Shown one piece after another: positions 51,897 to 63,759 of a stretch of DNA of 64,000 bases (the first letter of the stretch is position 1; each line of letters opens with the position of its first letter). The stretch comes from Colias croceus. Taxonomy: Eukaryota > Arthropoda > Insecta > Lepidoptera > Pieridae. The DNA lies in contig NC_059537.1 in assembly GCF_905220415.1 (NCBI RefSeq), positions 4,749,622-4,813,621 on the forward strand, in the 5' to 3' direction. The notes below the pieces were generated by a model. The model did not search any database. It saw only the letters and a program-made list of their open reading frames with translations, and was not told the origin of the DNA. Position numbers and translations under genes: made by a program.

Positions 51897-54726
51897 ATGG
51901 CACTGTCAATGATGAGAAAAATTGCCATCAGTAACATGTGTGTTGTTGTTGGACTAACAAGAAGAGCAAGTGCAAGAAGCCTAGCAACAAACACAACTAT
52001 AAAAGCAAAGAAAACACAACCGGAATTACCATCTGAGGGGGAGATCACAAAATCTGTGTTCATGTCGCAATCAACTGATATCTACACAAATCTTGCTATG
52101 GAAGATTGGATGTACCGTAACATGGATTTCTCTAACCATCACATTATGATGGTATGGCGTAATGAGCCATGTGTGGTAATTGGAAGGCATCAGAACCCTT
52201 GGCTTGAGGCCAATGTGCCCTTTTTGGGTGAGAAAGAAATTTCCTTGGCTCGCCGCAACAGCGGTGGTGGCACTGTATATCATGACCGTGGAAACCTCAA
52301 CATCACATTCTTTACTCATCGGGACAGATATGATAGGAAATACAACTTGGAAGTTATAAAGAGGGCCCTGTACAGAGGCTTTGGAATTAAATCTCTCATC
52401 AATGAACGTCAAGATATTCTTGTTAGAGATAAATATAAAGTATCCTTTTTCAATAAAAAATAGTTTTAGAAATGAACAGATAAATAGTATTACGTCTGCA
52501 ATATTTTTGACAAATTTTCAATTCATGAAGTAAAATTATATTTATGTTTTGTTTACATTTAAATGTGATCTATTTAGCTTAAAAGCATTTTACAAACAAG
52601 TCATTAATGCAATCTACTTGTAAATGATAAAAGCGGAAGTAATTTCCTTAGCAGTATTATATAGATATCTGGAACTGCTGCTAAGCTTGGTCGTTTATCT
52701 GCATATCACCACTGCACACTTCTAGTCAACGCCAACAAGGCTGATCTCAGCAAGGCACTTGCTAAACGAGAGGTGAGTCTATCAAAATACATTGAACTAT
52801 ATTTAGAAATATGTAGTATTAAATAGTTGTCTTGGAAATATTTCATGTTTAGTTTTGTATCTTATTTTTTTTTTTTTGGTTAATTTGAAGACTTGTAAGT
52901 TATAATATTGTTTGCAAATATTCCTTTATGCTAATACTGATTTAGTTACTATTTTGTGTTTTTTATTTCATTATGTGTCATAAAAATGCTTAAAGATTTA
53001 AAATTAAGGGTAAGGCATCAAATTTTGAACCCAGTTGATTCATATTAAAGTAGTGAGCATATAAAAGGGTTTTACTTGTGTTGAAACTGTTTAACATTTA
53101 AAATAATTCATTGATGTTAAAGGTCTCAGCATGCAGCATGACTCATGATATATTTGTCTATACAAATAGCTAAGCTGTTATTGTTAAATGCTATTTGATT
53201 TAAATACATCCTTAAAAATTTCAATAGAAAGGAGATGTTATATTTTAATTTAAACAGAGTTTTAAAGAAATGGATTCATTTAAAAAATATTATTTTGATT
53301 GCACTTATTTTGTCAGTCTTGTTTGCTTGAATTTAACATTTGACCTGTTAAAAATATCCATATGTATGAAGAACTAACTCATTTAACGAAACCATGATTA
53401 CAAAATGATTTACATTTTAATTTAAGTCAACATGTGCTTCCTGTAACATTTTCGAAATGCTTTACTTTTTATAATTGTTTTATCCATGCATCCAAGCCAA
53501 TAATTTCCTAACATCACTCTGTTTCCTTCATCCCATATGACTGTATGTTTATTTATTATCTGTCCATGCATGCCTATGTCCGTAACTAATACCACAGTGC
53601 AACTAACCAATCCAGTACACAAATCAAGCTAAGGGCATATAATTTTATTTAGCATGGCATACAGACAAACGCGACGCCGTCCACGCCCTCCCCCGTGGCG
53701 AACCTGGCCGATATCGACAACAGGGTCACTGTTGAGAGCCTCCAAACGGCCATTGGCTACGAGTTCTTGAGGACCCCGGCCCTGCACATTGAAGATGCGG
53801 GCGAACGGCACATATCGAAACAGAGGGGCTTCCAGTTCATCAACCCTACGGATGATTGGTTCCCGGGTATGTGTACCTTTTGTACAATTTAAGTACCTAT
53901 CTAGGATTAAAAAGTAACAGTTACATTGTCCGTACATATTTAACAATTTCCCTTGCTGAAATAATAAGCATTCGATAGCTAGACAAAATTTTATGATTGC
54001 CAACTTTTATAGAGTAAGCTCGTCTTGCCATAATACGCATGCGAAACCGAAGATTATACTTCAGTATGTTACCTAATAATTATTCTGAATTAGCAAGTTA
54101 CAGCATTAATTAATTATTAATTTAACTTTATGCATATATTCCGCTGCAAAGTTATTAAAAATACGTCAGAATACAAATTATTCATTAATAATTATATCTT
54201 AACGTATTCAAGCACTCATTCAGTTTCGTGTTTATGTAGTACGAAAACGGCGGGAAGGCCATTAACCTTCTAGAGATATTTCGTTTGCAAGTTAAATATG
54301 TAAATGTTTGTTAATTGGCCTAATTTTGCAGGTCTGGCTGAATTGAGGAACGAGCTGACCACCTGGGACTGGTGTTACGGCCGAACTCCGGAGTTCACCG
54401 TGAGTCGGTCGTTCCCCGTCCCAGCTGAACTCCTCGCGCCCTCCAAGGTCTATTCGGCTACTCAAGAGCTGGTCATCAGTATGACGGTAGAAAAGGGACT
54501 GATTAATGACGTCACGCTCAATATTCCCCCCGGTCTGGTTGAATCCGGGTTCCACGGTGAAGCGTCAGTCATTACCCATCTAAAGGGAAAACGGTTCACG
54601 TCAGAAGCTCTAACCGCACTCGAAGACGCGATGCTCACACGTCACGTGACCAGTGACGTCAGAAAACTAGACGAAAAAGAACAATTCGTCGCGAAATGCT
54701 TCGATCAAGTGGTCAACACTGTTTAA
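51897..54726 (+). CDS. LIPT1: Lipoyltransferase 1, mitochondrial
   Basis: Four exons, 51897-52439, 52665-52772, 53653-53866 and 54332-54726, in phase, 419 aa. This is longer than the ~373 of mammals, mainly at the N-terminus and tail. An Arg/Ser/Ala-rich start (MALSMMRKIAISN, then TRRASARSLA) fits a mitochondrial presequence. The BPL/LplA fold shows NLAMEDWMYRN, VVIGRHQNPWLEAN, the lipoyl-binding loop RRNSGGGTVYHDRGNLNITF, KYKISGTAAKLGRLSAYHHC and, in the C-terminal domain, INPTDDWFPG and WDWCYGRTPEF. Family knowledge: transfers lipoyl groups from GCSH to E2 subunits of pyruvate and 2-oxoglutarate dehydrogenases. The start was chosen as the first ATG giving a presequence. A 5' non-coding exon is possible. 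Confidence 0.95.
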
Positions 54727-55073
54727 GTCTGTGTTATTCGTAAAATGGTGCTATGTTCTTAGTATAAGTATTATCAGTTTATAATTGTTGTTTGTCAAGT
54801 GGCTGTAAATTTTATCGTAATGATTATGATGGTCGGTTCAAAGGCCGACAGCGAATTGTATATGTACCTACTTATCAAATCTGTTTACGATGTTTTGTGT
54901 CGTCTTACGAGCTTCCATATTAACCAAATTATTATGTTTGCAAATGCGTTAGATTTTTTTTATTGTGATTAATGTTTGCTTATTTGCTTTATTGTTATTT
55001 TGTGTTCTTTTAGTTAAGTGTTATAATATTGTTAAAGACGTGGAATCGCAGTGACTAAATGTATTATTTATGC

Positions 55074-55079
55074 AATAAA
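55074..55079 (+). terminator. LIPT1 poly(A) signal
   Basis: AATAAA about 350 bases after the LIPT1 stop, preceded by AT-rich 3' UTR-like sequence. Confidence 0.55.
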
Positions 55080-55333
55080 AATTGAATGTTAATGATAATT
55101 CGTCTTAATTTGTTTATAATGACACCGTAATGATAAAATTAAGATAAAATGGATATTTTAGATTAGAGAACTAATTACTGATTGCCATTTAATGTTTCGT
55201 GTAAATTGTAATTTATACTAGAATGAATACTTTTATTGTCACTGCGGTTTTGCAGACAAACACGCGAATCGCACGCTAGTGCCGAACGCTACAAGAATGC
55301 ATCATATCATTTGGTTTAATTTGTAACTGGGTT

Positions 55334-55390
55334 AAATAATAATCACTACATGGCTGTACAAATTGTACAGCCATGTAGTGATTATTATTT
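55334..55390. repeat. Perfect palindrome, 28-bp arms, 1-nt centre
   Basis: The left arm AAATAATAATCACTACATGG continues CTGTACAA. One A follows, then the exact complement through ATTATTATTT. No mismatch in 57 bases. Confidence 0.9.
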
Positions 55391-55749
55391 TTTCTTTTTA
55401 TAATAACTTTAAAAACAATTTCGTTGTCTCTTTACCCTTTGTTAGGTATTCGCAGTTGGTACTTTTCTATATGAAAAGTAATTTTTAGATTTTAGTAGCT
55501 TAATTAGCTTTAATTCTTGTTCTGCAATATATCATTAATAAACTTATGTAAAAATTATTTTTAATCTAATAATTATAAATAATATACTTATGGAAATAAA
55601 TATTGTGGTTTGCAGAACTCTTCTTTTATTTGAAGACATGGTCGAACTATCTATTGTTATATTACATCTTCATCTTGAAAGTCTTGCATAATGAATTACA
55701 TCAATTGATGGTGATTACATTGCCGATAGACTTTACATAACGATTCGGT

Positions 55750-56170
55750 TGACATCTCAAGGCGAAGGCTGTCGATTCAAGTGGAATTTCTCACAATGCC
55801 CCTTAATTGTGAACCTAGTATAGTCGATCAGAGGATAAAGCATGACTAACAAGCCAAAATAGCTAGGTTCGTGAGTGAATCGAATTGGCAGCGGATAAAT
55901 GGAAATATGCGCGTGTGTCCTCGCACAATAAAAACTTGCTTGGGCCTGCTCTTCCTCTCGCTTTCTGAAGAGCCGCGTGGTGGTCGATGGCCGGCGCAAG
56001 CGGAGTCAGTCCGTTCGTAAACAGCGGCGAACGCGCACCGTCCGCCATATTGAATCGTCACGCGTTGCCATGACAACCGCGTATGCTAAGCAATATTTGC
56101 GATAACAGGATACTTGCGAATTTTGTGTGTGCGTTTTGTTGACTTATTGGAAAAGTGAGTACTCACAGAG
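55750..56170 (+). promoter_or_regulatory. CpG-rich promoter-like patch with X-box-like site and possible first exon
   Basis: GC content jumps at 55930-56090. GTTGCCATGACAAC at 56064-56077 closely fits the RFX X-box dyad. CGCCATATTG lies just before it. Downstream, GGAAAAGTGAGTAC at ~56149-56162 contains a good splice donor, so 56080-56154 could be a non-coding first exon of a gene beyond the window. No downstream coding exon is visible to confirm this. Confidence 0.35.
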
Positions 56171-56758
56171 GAATTGATATACGTACAAGGGATTTCTTAT
56201 TGCTTTTTTTTTCTTTAGGTATAGGTAAAGCTTAGTGCTGATGTCCTTATTTTTTATGAGTAATATTATGCATATTATAATATTATCTATTTAACTCAAT
56301 ATAAAATAAATAAGGCGTTAGGATATTAATTAAGGGAGGTATGTATATGCAAAAAAAAATGTATTTGACTAGGAAGTTTACATGTTACGTAGGCTCTATA
56401 ATACAATTTCTGGGCAGTAAGTGTGTCCTTTACATTATAATTTTTTACTTAAAAATGAATTTTAATTAAGTATTTTATCAATAATAATATGCATGTGCTT
56501 GAACGACGTCTATTTTGAGTAAAAACGAGTTTACGAATAAAATACAAGATACCCAGTTACTCGAAAATGTTATTCAATTTTCTTTGGTCTCTATATTATA
56601 AACTTCTGCCTTTTAGTACAAATGATAAACATATTAGTACTTACTTGAATAAATTATAATGCGCCTAAATTAGCCAAATACATATTTAATTAATATCTAT
56701 AGTGTGTGATAATAGTCTCTACAAATAGAGCCAAATTTCATATTATGCTAGTAGTCTA

Positions 56759-57782
56759 AGATCCGGCTGCAGGATTAGTGCGCTCATCGGTTTTTTGCTG
56801 AAAACCGAATTTTTATGTATATTTATAATTAGGAGAATATATATCGACTAGGTTGCCAGTCAAAATTTGGCCGCAAGCATGTTTAATTAAAATTTTTCTA
56901 ATCGATTTTTGGGAAAAAAATTCGTTCACTTGTTTTTTTGAATAAAATGTAGTCTACATCACGGCAAATGATATAAAGATTCAAAAAAATCACGGTTGCC
57001 GCTTTTCACCTGGCCGCAACATCTTGGCAGCCTGGTGCAGACAGGTATGATTTCGATTCATTTTTACGTTCATAACGTACATTTATGAATCATATATCAA
57101 ATTAAAGCTAATTTTTTTCTATTTATTATCATATATGGTTGCCTAATTAAATCCGGCCGCAAATAAGGGTTGCCGGCTGTTAAAGATGTTGAATATTTAA
57201 GGTTGAGTGAAAGAAAATATGTCGTCCTTTTCAAAATGACAAATTTAAAAAGTAATATTGATTTAATATAATTAACAGCCGATCCTCTCTTTTTCTCGTT
57301 GTTTCGCTGCCGCACGCGAATGCGTCGGTGTACTAATAGGCGTAAATATTTATAATTTTTAACAGCCGGCAACCCTTATTTGCGGCCGGATTTAATTAGG
57401 CAACCATATATGATAATAAATAGAAAAAAATTAGCTTTAATTTGATATATGATTCATAAATGTACGTTATGAACGTAAAAATGAATCGAAATCATACCTG
57501 TTTGCACCAGGCTGCCAAGATGTTGCGGCCAGGTGAAAAGCGGCAACCGTGATTTTTTAGAATCTTTATATCATTTGCCGTGATGTAGACTACATTTTAT
57601 TCAAAAAACAAGTGAACGAATTTTTTTCCCAAAAATCGATTAGAAAAATTTTAATTAAACATGCTTGCGGCCAAATTTTGACTGGCAACCTAGTCGATAT
57701 ATATTCTCCTAATTATAAATATACATAAAAATTCGGTTTTCAGCAAAAAACCGATGAACGCACTAATCCTGCAGCCGGATCT
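56759..57782. mobile_element. ~1-kb foldback palindrome with periodic modules
   Basis: Arms at ~56759-57199 and ~57342-57782 are near-perfect inverted copies (outer word AGATCCGGCTGCAGGATTAG, inner word GGGTTGCCGGCTGTTAAA). They flank a ~140-bp spacer. Each arm has three GGTTGCC-N11-GGCCGCAA modules (left: 56851, 56994, 57137). The spacer has a GC-richer part (57300-57330). There is no transposase frame and no clear target duplication, although dyad similarity trails ~10 bp further out. It is most simply a non-autonomous foldback transposon. Confidence 0.85.
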
Positions 57783-60700
57783 CGTACTATAGAGCTTACG
57801 TCTGAAACATAAAATAATTTGTTACTTTGTCAATAATTAAAAAAAATATAATATACGTATGTAATATTTATGTATAAGTTTATCCATAAATTTATTTGTT
57901 ATATACCTACCTATGTAATCCCTATTCGGGCTACGCTACACTAGACACCTACGGGCTACGAAATATCTCTGAAATCATGCGGAGATTTATAAAATCCGTC
58001 TAACTACTGTATTAAAATATATTATTTATCAGTCACAAATAGATACACTGTATAACATTGCTTTTCCTTGATAGGCGTTGAAAAGATCATGGACATCTCA
58101 CAACATGAGTCGATTAAAGATTCAAACTTAACGATATATAATACGCAATAAAAAAAGTTAAAGGCTCATTTGGCAATCAAGTAAAAAATAATGCGATGAT
58201 GCAAACGGTTTCCGGACCGCAATTGTATTGACAAAACTATTTCGAGATGCAATGTGTTAATCCGTGTACCTATCTAATTTGATGAAGTTGATGTACCCGT
58301 TCTTACATCACACCGCTGCATAGGTATTAATAAAATATAATATTTAAGCAAAGTACACCAGGTTTCAAATGTTACTTGGCAGTTTCTACAAAATATCAAC
58401 CAGTTTATTTGGTTTTATATTGGTTAAGCTAGGCTTGGCAAACGAAAATTTGCCATTAATTAACTGCAATTAATTGTTTTCAATGACATAAACACGTATG
58501 AAATTGTATGTGTATTTTAAAATGTTTGACCATCTTCACATAACATTTTTCTCTGTAATCCATAATCCATAACCTGCCTAATTACTTTATTGAACACAGA
58601 ACTAACTAGGGATATGTAATTATAAATTATGTAAATAAGATAATCGATGCTGCCAATCACTCAATCACGTAATTACCAATCAATTTGTCTGTTAAAAATA
58701 AATTAATTCAATTCTAAATGAAAAAGTTTATGTAAACCAAAGCAATAAATCAGTAGCGTTTTGGCGAAGCAATTTGTCGATTTTTATATAAAATATAATT
58801 AACACATTAATATTCAGCGTTTTCCATTTAGAAATCGGATATCCGATAACTGATGCAGTAATTGTTATCATTCAAACACGATCACGCTACTGTGATGAAG
58901 TAACCTACCTATAGATACTTACATAATTATTAATTGATGCTAATTTAGTTCATTTTTAAGATTTACATGAACAAACACTGTAAAGTGCATTACCGCTTTT
59001 GGCTAATCGTTACTTTGACCTCGGCAACAGGACTATAATCTTAAGATTTACGTTACTCCAATTATTATTATACTTTTCGGTCGTGATGCTGCTTACTAGG
59101 TATGGGAATTCCTAATTATTTGCGATTATGAATATATTACTCAAAACGAAATATAAATACTTGAGATCCCAATTGCATTAATTAACCCCTCTTGAGTCTA
59201 TAAAAATCCACCCTTTAACTGATAGGAGTGAAAGTACCTACCATAGTTTTTTGGATCGATGACTAGGAAAAATAATAATTTCAGAGATAACTGCATAAAG
59301 AATTAGGAAAATTAGTCAACTTGTAGGTGCTTGTAGTTATTAATTTTATATGTAGATATCGCATGTCGATAAAGATGTTCCTCCATAATATTTTTATTAT
59401 CTGGATACAACAATGATATTATAATAATAACGATGGAACATGTTCTCCGCACGGAACTGCATATGATTTAATCAACGAGTGCTTCCTGTAAACAAAATGT
59501 ATAAAAAGTATCTAAAAACGTATCTTGATAAGCAATAAAATTTCAATTTTATTGCTTATCAAGAGCATGTTCTTAAATTATGTGAAAGTCGATAGTTTTT
59601 ACGAATTTATTAATCATTAAGGTTCGTTAGAAAAATTATTTCTAAAGATATCTTACCGTGTCTATAGTATTGGAATGCACCATTCGAAAATCACATTTAT
59701 TTACCTTTAAACACAATTATTTATATTATAGATATTCTTCAACCAATATAATTAGGTATTATAAAAAAGTTTGTTAGGAGTTTTTAGTGATTACATATTG
59801 GATCTATGACTATCTACAACAAGTTGGACAATGACTAATAATAATATACATATAAACAATACTCTCTCTTGAGAAATAGGTGTTATAATGCATTATTTAC
59901 AAAACAGGCAGATGTATTTAATTTATGTGGATTTAGATGACACAATTAGGTACACTACTTTTTTTATAATCTACACTGTTATGATAAAATATTTAGCTTG
60001 TTTTCTCTAACTCAACACACACAGGTACCTAATCTTTTTTCGTAACAAGCAAGAGATCACAACTAATACATTATTTATACCTACCTACTTAAATAAAGGA
60101 ATCCTTGTTTATTGGAATTATATACCAATAACAAAATGTAGTTTACAAATTATGACGTCGTTGTTAACAAATGTAAAGGATCAAGGGATTATTATTATAG
60201 TTGATGACAATATTTTTGAGGTCAACTCTGTGCCAGGTGGCCGGAAAGCTTGAGTCACGTTTGCAAAGTAGGTCATAGGTTTGTGGGAAATATATCTGAA
60301 CTTTTTGGTAACCTTAAACGATTTTGGATAACTATTAACACAATATTTTGTAGAATTAGTCATGAGTGAATTCCAATACCGAAACTGGCGGGGAATTTAT
60401 AATTACAACAGACTTGATTGCAAAGTTTAATATATTTCATTGTTTGACTCACAAGTTTCAGGCATCTGTTGATGTGTATACTTTAGTATTTCAAAATCAT
60501 TTACCGGTTAACATAGGTACACAAGTAAATAAATTATTTGTAATTATTGAGCAATAACAAAACATTCATTTTATGTCATGAGTGCTTTCATCGTAAAACA
60601 TTTTTCCATCGGTAATATTAAATATAACGTAGATATAAAGTGGGAAGATATTTGTATACTTATTAACTAATAGATACATTCATAATAATTCTAATCGTGA

Positions 60701-61640
60701 ACAAATTATTGTTCAAAAGTTTATGCACATCACAGATCTATTACACCTGTGATGCACATACTACATAAATATAGGAGGGTAGGTAGGTACGCATAAATGC
60801 AGGCTATTATATGTAGTATTACAAACATGTTAATAGCTAGAAATGCAAATAAAAACAAAAGAGTACCTATGTACACGGTTTATGCGACACGTGGTATTCC
60901 CACGTTTGAAATAATCAAAACTCCACATTCACAATTGCTTAATTAATGGAGTTAATTACAATTCGTAACTAGTTAAGTAGCTAATATCGTACTAGTTGCG
61001 AAAATATAACGAATGTTGCCAATGCTTTTTGTGCCATTTTTGTTATAGATAAAGCAACCTATAATGTAGTACTTAGGTACCTATAATAATCTATATTATT
61101 ATGTTTTATATAAAATTAGATGTTGAAAAAGTAGAGTCGGTTTTTTTTATATTGTCATAGAAATAAAAAACAATAAATTGAAGACATAAAAATTAAAATA
61201 TGTGCGCGGCTCTGTTATTACTTACAATTTATTTTTATGGAAGAAAGCCAAGACAACATTTCTTCAACATTAAAATGCTTAGTCTATACTAGACCTGTGC
61301 TTACATTAGGAAATCTGAAATCATAAATAAATTAAATGCTATTAAGAATGTCGTTAGGTACATAAAATAGGTATCAACTGAGAAAACTATAAGTCAAAAA
61401 GTTAAAAAGAACTATTTATATGAGCAAATATATAATCTAATATTTGGTTTAGAATACATATCGAAATAAAATAACAATATTAACAAATACTTAACACGGT
61501 TCACATGATCACATCAAGGTATCAATTGCTCAAGTAAGTGAAATAATGAAAAGTATTCGAGGTATTTGTCTAATTGGACAGGCAATCATATTTATTTCAA
61601 TTTAAAATAAAAATATTTCTATTTAATACTGTTTTATTAA
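57783..61640. other. AT-rich DNA, no gene recognised
   Basis: No exon supported. A perfect hairpin lies at 59524-59563. A 60-codon minus frame at 60181-60363 has an odd, slightly protein-like composition, but I cannot assign it. TAGGTAC words are frequent. Confidence 0.45.
59524..59563. repeat. Perfect short palindrome, 19-bp arms
   Basis: CTTGATAAGCAATAAAATT, loop TC, then the exact complement. Confidence 0.85.
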
Positions 61641-61644
61641 GAAC

Positions 61645-61965
61645 TAGCTTCCGCCCGCGACTCCGTCCGCGCGGATGTCGGTCTTCGCGTGGATGGTTTA
61701 TTTCTTCATTTTGAGTAACTCTGACAATGACATCTTATAAATATCTATTGGACCCAAATACGGCTAGGCCTATAATAATACGCAACGTGTGTTCGCGGTT
61801 CTACAGAACAACGTCTATGGATAAAACTGAAAAATTAAGATTATTTTTTTTCTACGTATTTTTCCAGGCTAAAAAGTATCCTATTTTACGCCCAGGATAA
61901 TAAGGTATAATTATACCAAGTTTCATCGAAATCGAACCGTTAGTTTTCACGTGATGTCTTCACAT

Positions 61966-62028
<63 letters not shown>

Positions 62029-62150
62029 TTTTTTTAATCACATATTTGGGTTTGGTATCGATCCAGTAACACCCCCTGGTATTTATTTTTTCAATATTTT
62101 CTATGTACAGAATTGACCCTTCTACAGATTTATTATATATGTACCTATAG
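61645..62150 (+). repeat. SINE/RTE tail, CTTCCGCCCGCGACTCCG family, copy 2
   Basis: Collinear with 20330-20770 but with an extra block near 61720-61740 and a much longer CAGA array. Ends ATCGATCCAGTAACACCCCC then TCTACAGATTTATTATAT. Confidence 0.75.
61970..62024 (+). repeat. (CAGA)n microsatellite
   Basis: About 13 tandem CAGA units near the 3' end of the retroposon at 61645-62150. The sister copy at 20330-20770 has only three, so the array has expanded in this copy. Confidence 0.85.
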
Positions 62151-62879
62151 ATATATTAGAACTTAGGTACACTTGCCTGCAGGTAGAGCATAAAATAAAT
62201 ATATGTATCAAATTAATGATTTCTTGTAGATAATTAATTACACTGACGCAATGACAAAATTTACAAGCTATAATAGTATATAATTCAACTAAATAATACG
62301 GTGTTCATATGAAAAAGTTAAATAAAGAAGTGAAGAAAATGGATGAATATTTTTGAATTAACTCTAATTATTAATCAAATCTAAAAATTTCAATGTCATC
62401 TGGCACGGTACCTATTGGAAATTATGATATAAATTACCTACAAAATAATCATCATACATCCTAATATTATTTGACCAAATTATAATTAAGGACCTTTTAA
62501 TGCAAAATATAAATAAACCAGGTGTTTCGTATTTATCTAATAAACATTTACAACGAAGCAAATACAATAAATTTGCTAAAGTTATCGTTTTAAAATGTAC
62601 AATATAAGTAACAGCTGTATATATAATAAATTACGAAATGTTGTAACGCATATCCAACAATACCGAATGTATTTGTACATCGCGCTTCACAACAAATTTT
62701 CAGACCCTTTCTCAAAAGTCAATGACTTGCTGTCATATTCATCAATTTATTATATTCGTATGTAACTAACATTTAGTTATTGCTGCTTAGCCTGCAGAGA
62801 AATAGAGTATATTTCTATGGACTAAAAAATAATTTATAAAAGACAGAAAATATTTGAAAATCCTTATAATGATTAATGC

Positions 62880-63260
62880 GAAAGTTTGTGAGGATGGCTA
62901 AATGTATGTTTTTCACGAAAAAAAAAGACGGGTTGCACTCCGGAAGTGCCGGCAGAAGTGAAAACTTGATTATTAACGTTCAGCATGTTTGATATTTTGG
63001 AATGGTATCCGTCTTACGCATGGAATATAAGGGCTAAAAAAAAAATCCGTCTTACGCTTTTTCGATCAGGCCACGTGTCCTGACGCGAGTTTAAGATTTT
63101 ATACCCAACGCCTCTAAAGAAGTTTTCACTTCAATAAACTGGAAGGATTTGGATGAAACTTTTACAGTAATAAAATTATTTACGGTAATATCAGAACAGC
63201 TCATGAGCTACAGAAATACTTGATTTTACCCGCGGGTTCGTCCTCAGGTGAAACTTATAA
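62880..63260. repeat. Nested repeat: RTE tail interrupted by a GACGGGTTGCACTC element
   Basis: RTE-tail words (AATGCGAAAGTTTGTGAGG; later GGATTTGGATGAAACTTTTA, CCGCGGGTTCGTCC-like) are split by an insertion. The insert starts after an A run at ~62920 with GACGGGTTGCACTCCGGAAG and ends near 63132. Inside it GAAGTGAAAACTT (62955-62967) is mirrored by AAGTTTTCACTTC (63120-63132). Confidence 0.55.
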
Positions 63261-63493
63261 ATGCGAGGCAGGTGCGTCGGATTTGTAGAGCAAAAAAATC
63301 TCAGTATTTATTTTATAATTCGTCTGAGTGAATATTGTTTTTTATTCACACAACCTTCATGAATAAAATGGTTGATGATCGACCAATTATTTCTAGCCTA
63401 TAGGTGTTAAATAAAATATTGCTAAGTTATTATGAATTCGATATATTCGCGAAGTTATTCTTAAATTTGCATGCATCGCGTTGATTGGAGTAT

Positions 63494-63530
63494 GTTTGAA
63501 TTATTTTATTGAAAACAAAATAATTCAAAC
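63494..63530. repeat. Short palindrome, 14-bp perfect arms
   Basis: GTTTGAATTATTTT, 9-nt loop, exact complement. With one mismatch the arms extend to ~20 bp. Confidence 0.8.
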
Positions 63531-63536
63531 TTACTT

Positions 63537-63572
63537 GATATTACTTTAATCAAATCAGATTAAAGTAATATC
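63537..63572. repeat. Short palindrome, 15-bp perfect arms
   Basis: GATATTACTTTAATC, loop AAATCA, exact complement. Starts six bases after the previous palindrome. Confidence 0.85.
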
Positions 63573-63759
63573 TTAAATTATATAAGATGGTGATTGACTG
63601 ATGGTCGAATGTAACATGCAGTGCTTCTTAGGTACTAATTTGAGACTAAGACAATATCTACTAGAACAGAAGGGTTTGAAAAGGCTCTATATTCTCTCTC
63701 AGCTCTACATGCGAAAGAAAACAACAATTATTATTCGAAAAAGGCTTTAACCACCTATG

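Noticed and set aside
60181..60363. 60-codon minus frame with KFRYISHKPMTYFANV
   Set aside because: Slightly protein-like, but too short, isolated and without a motif; I could not assign it and do not call it a gene.
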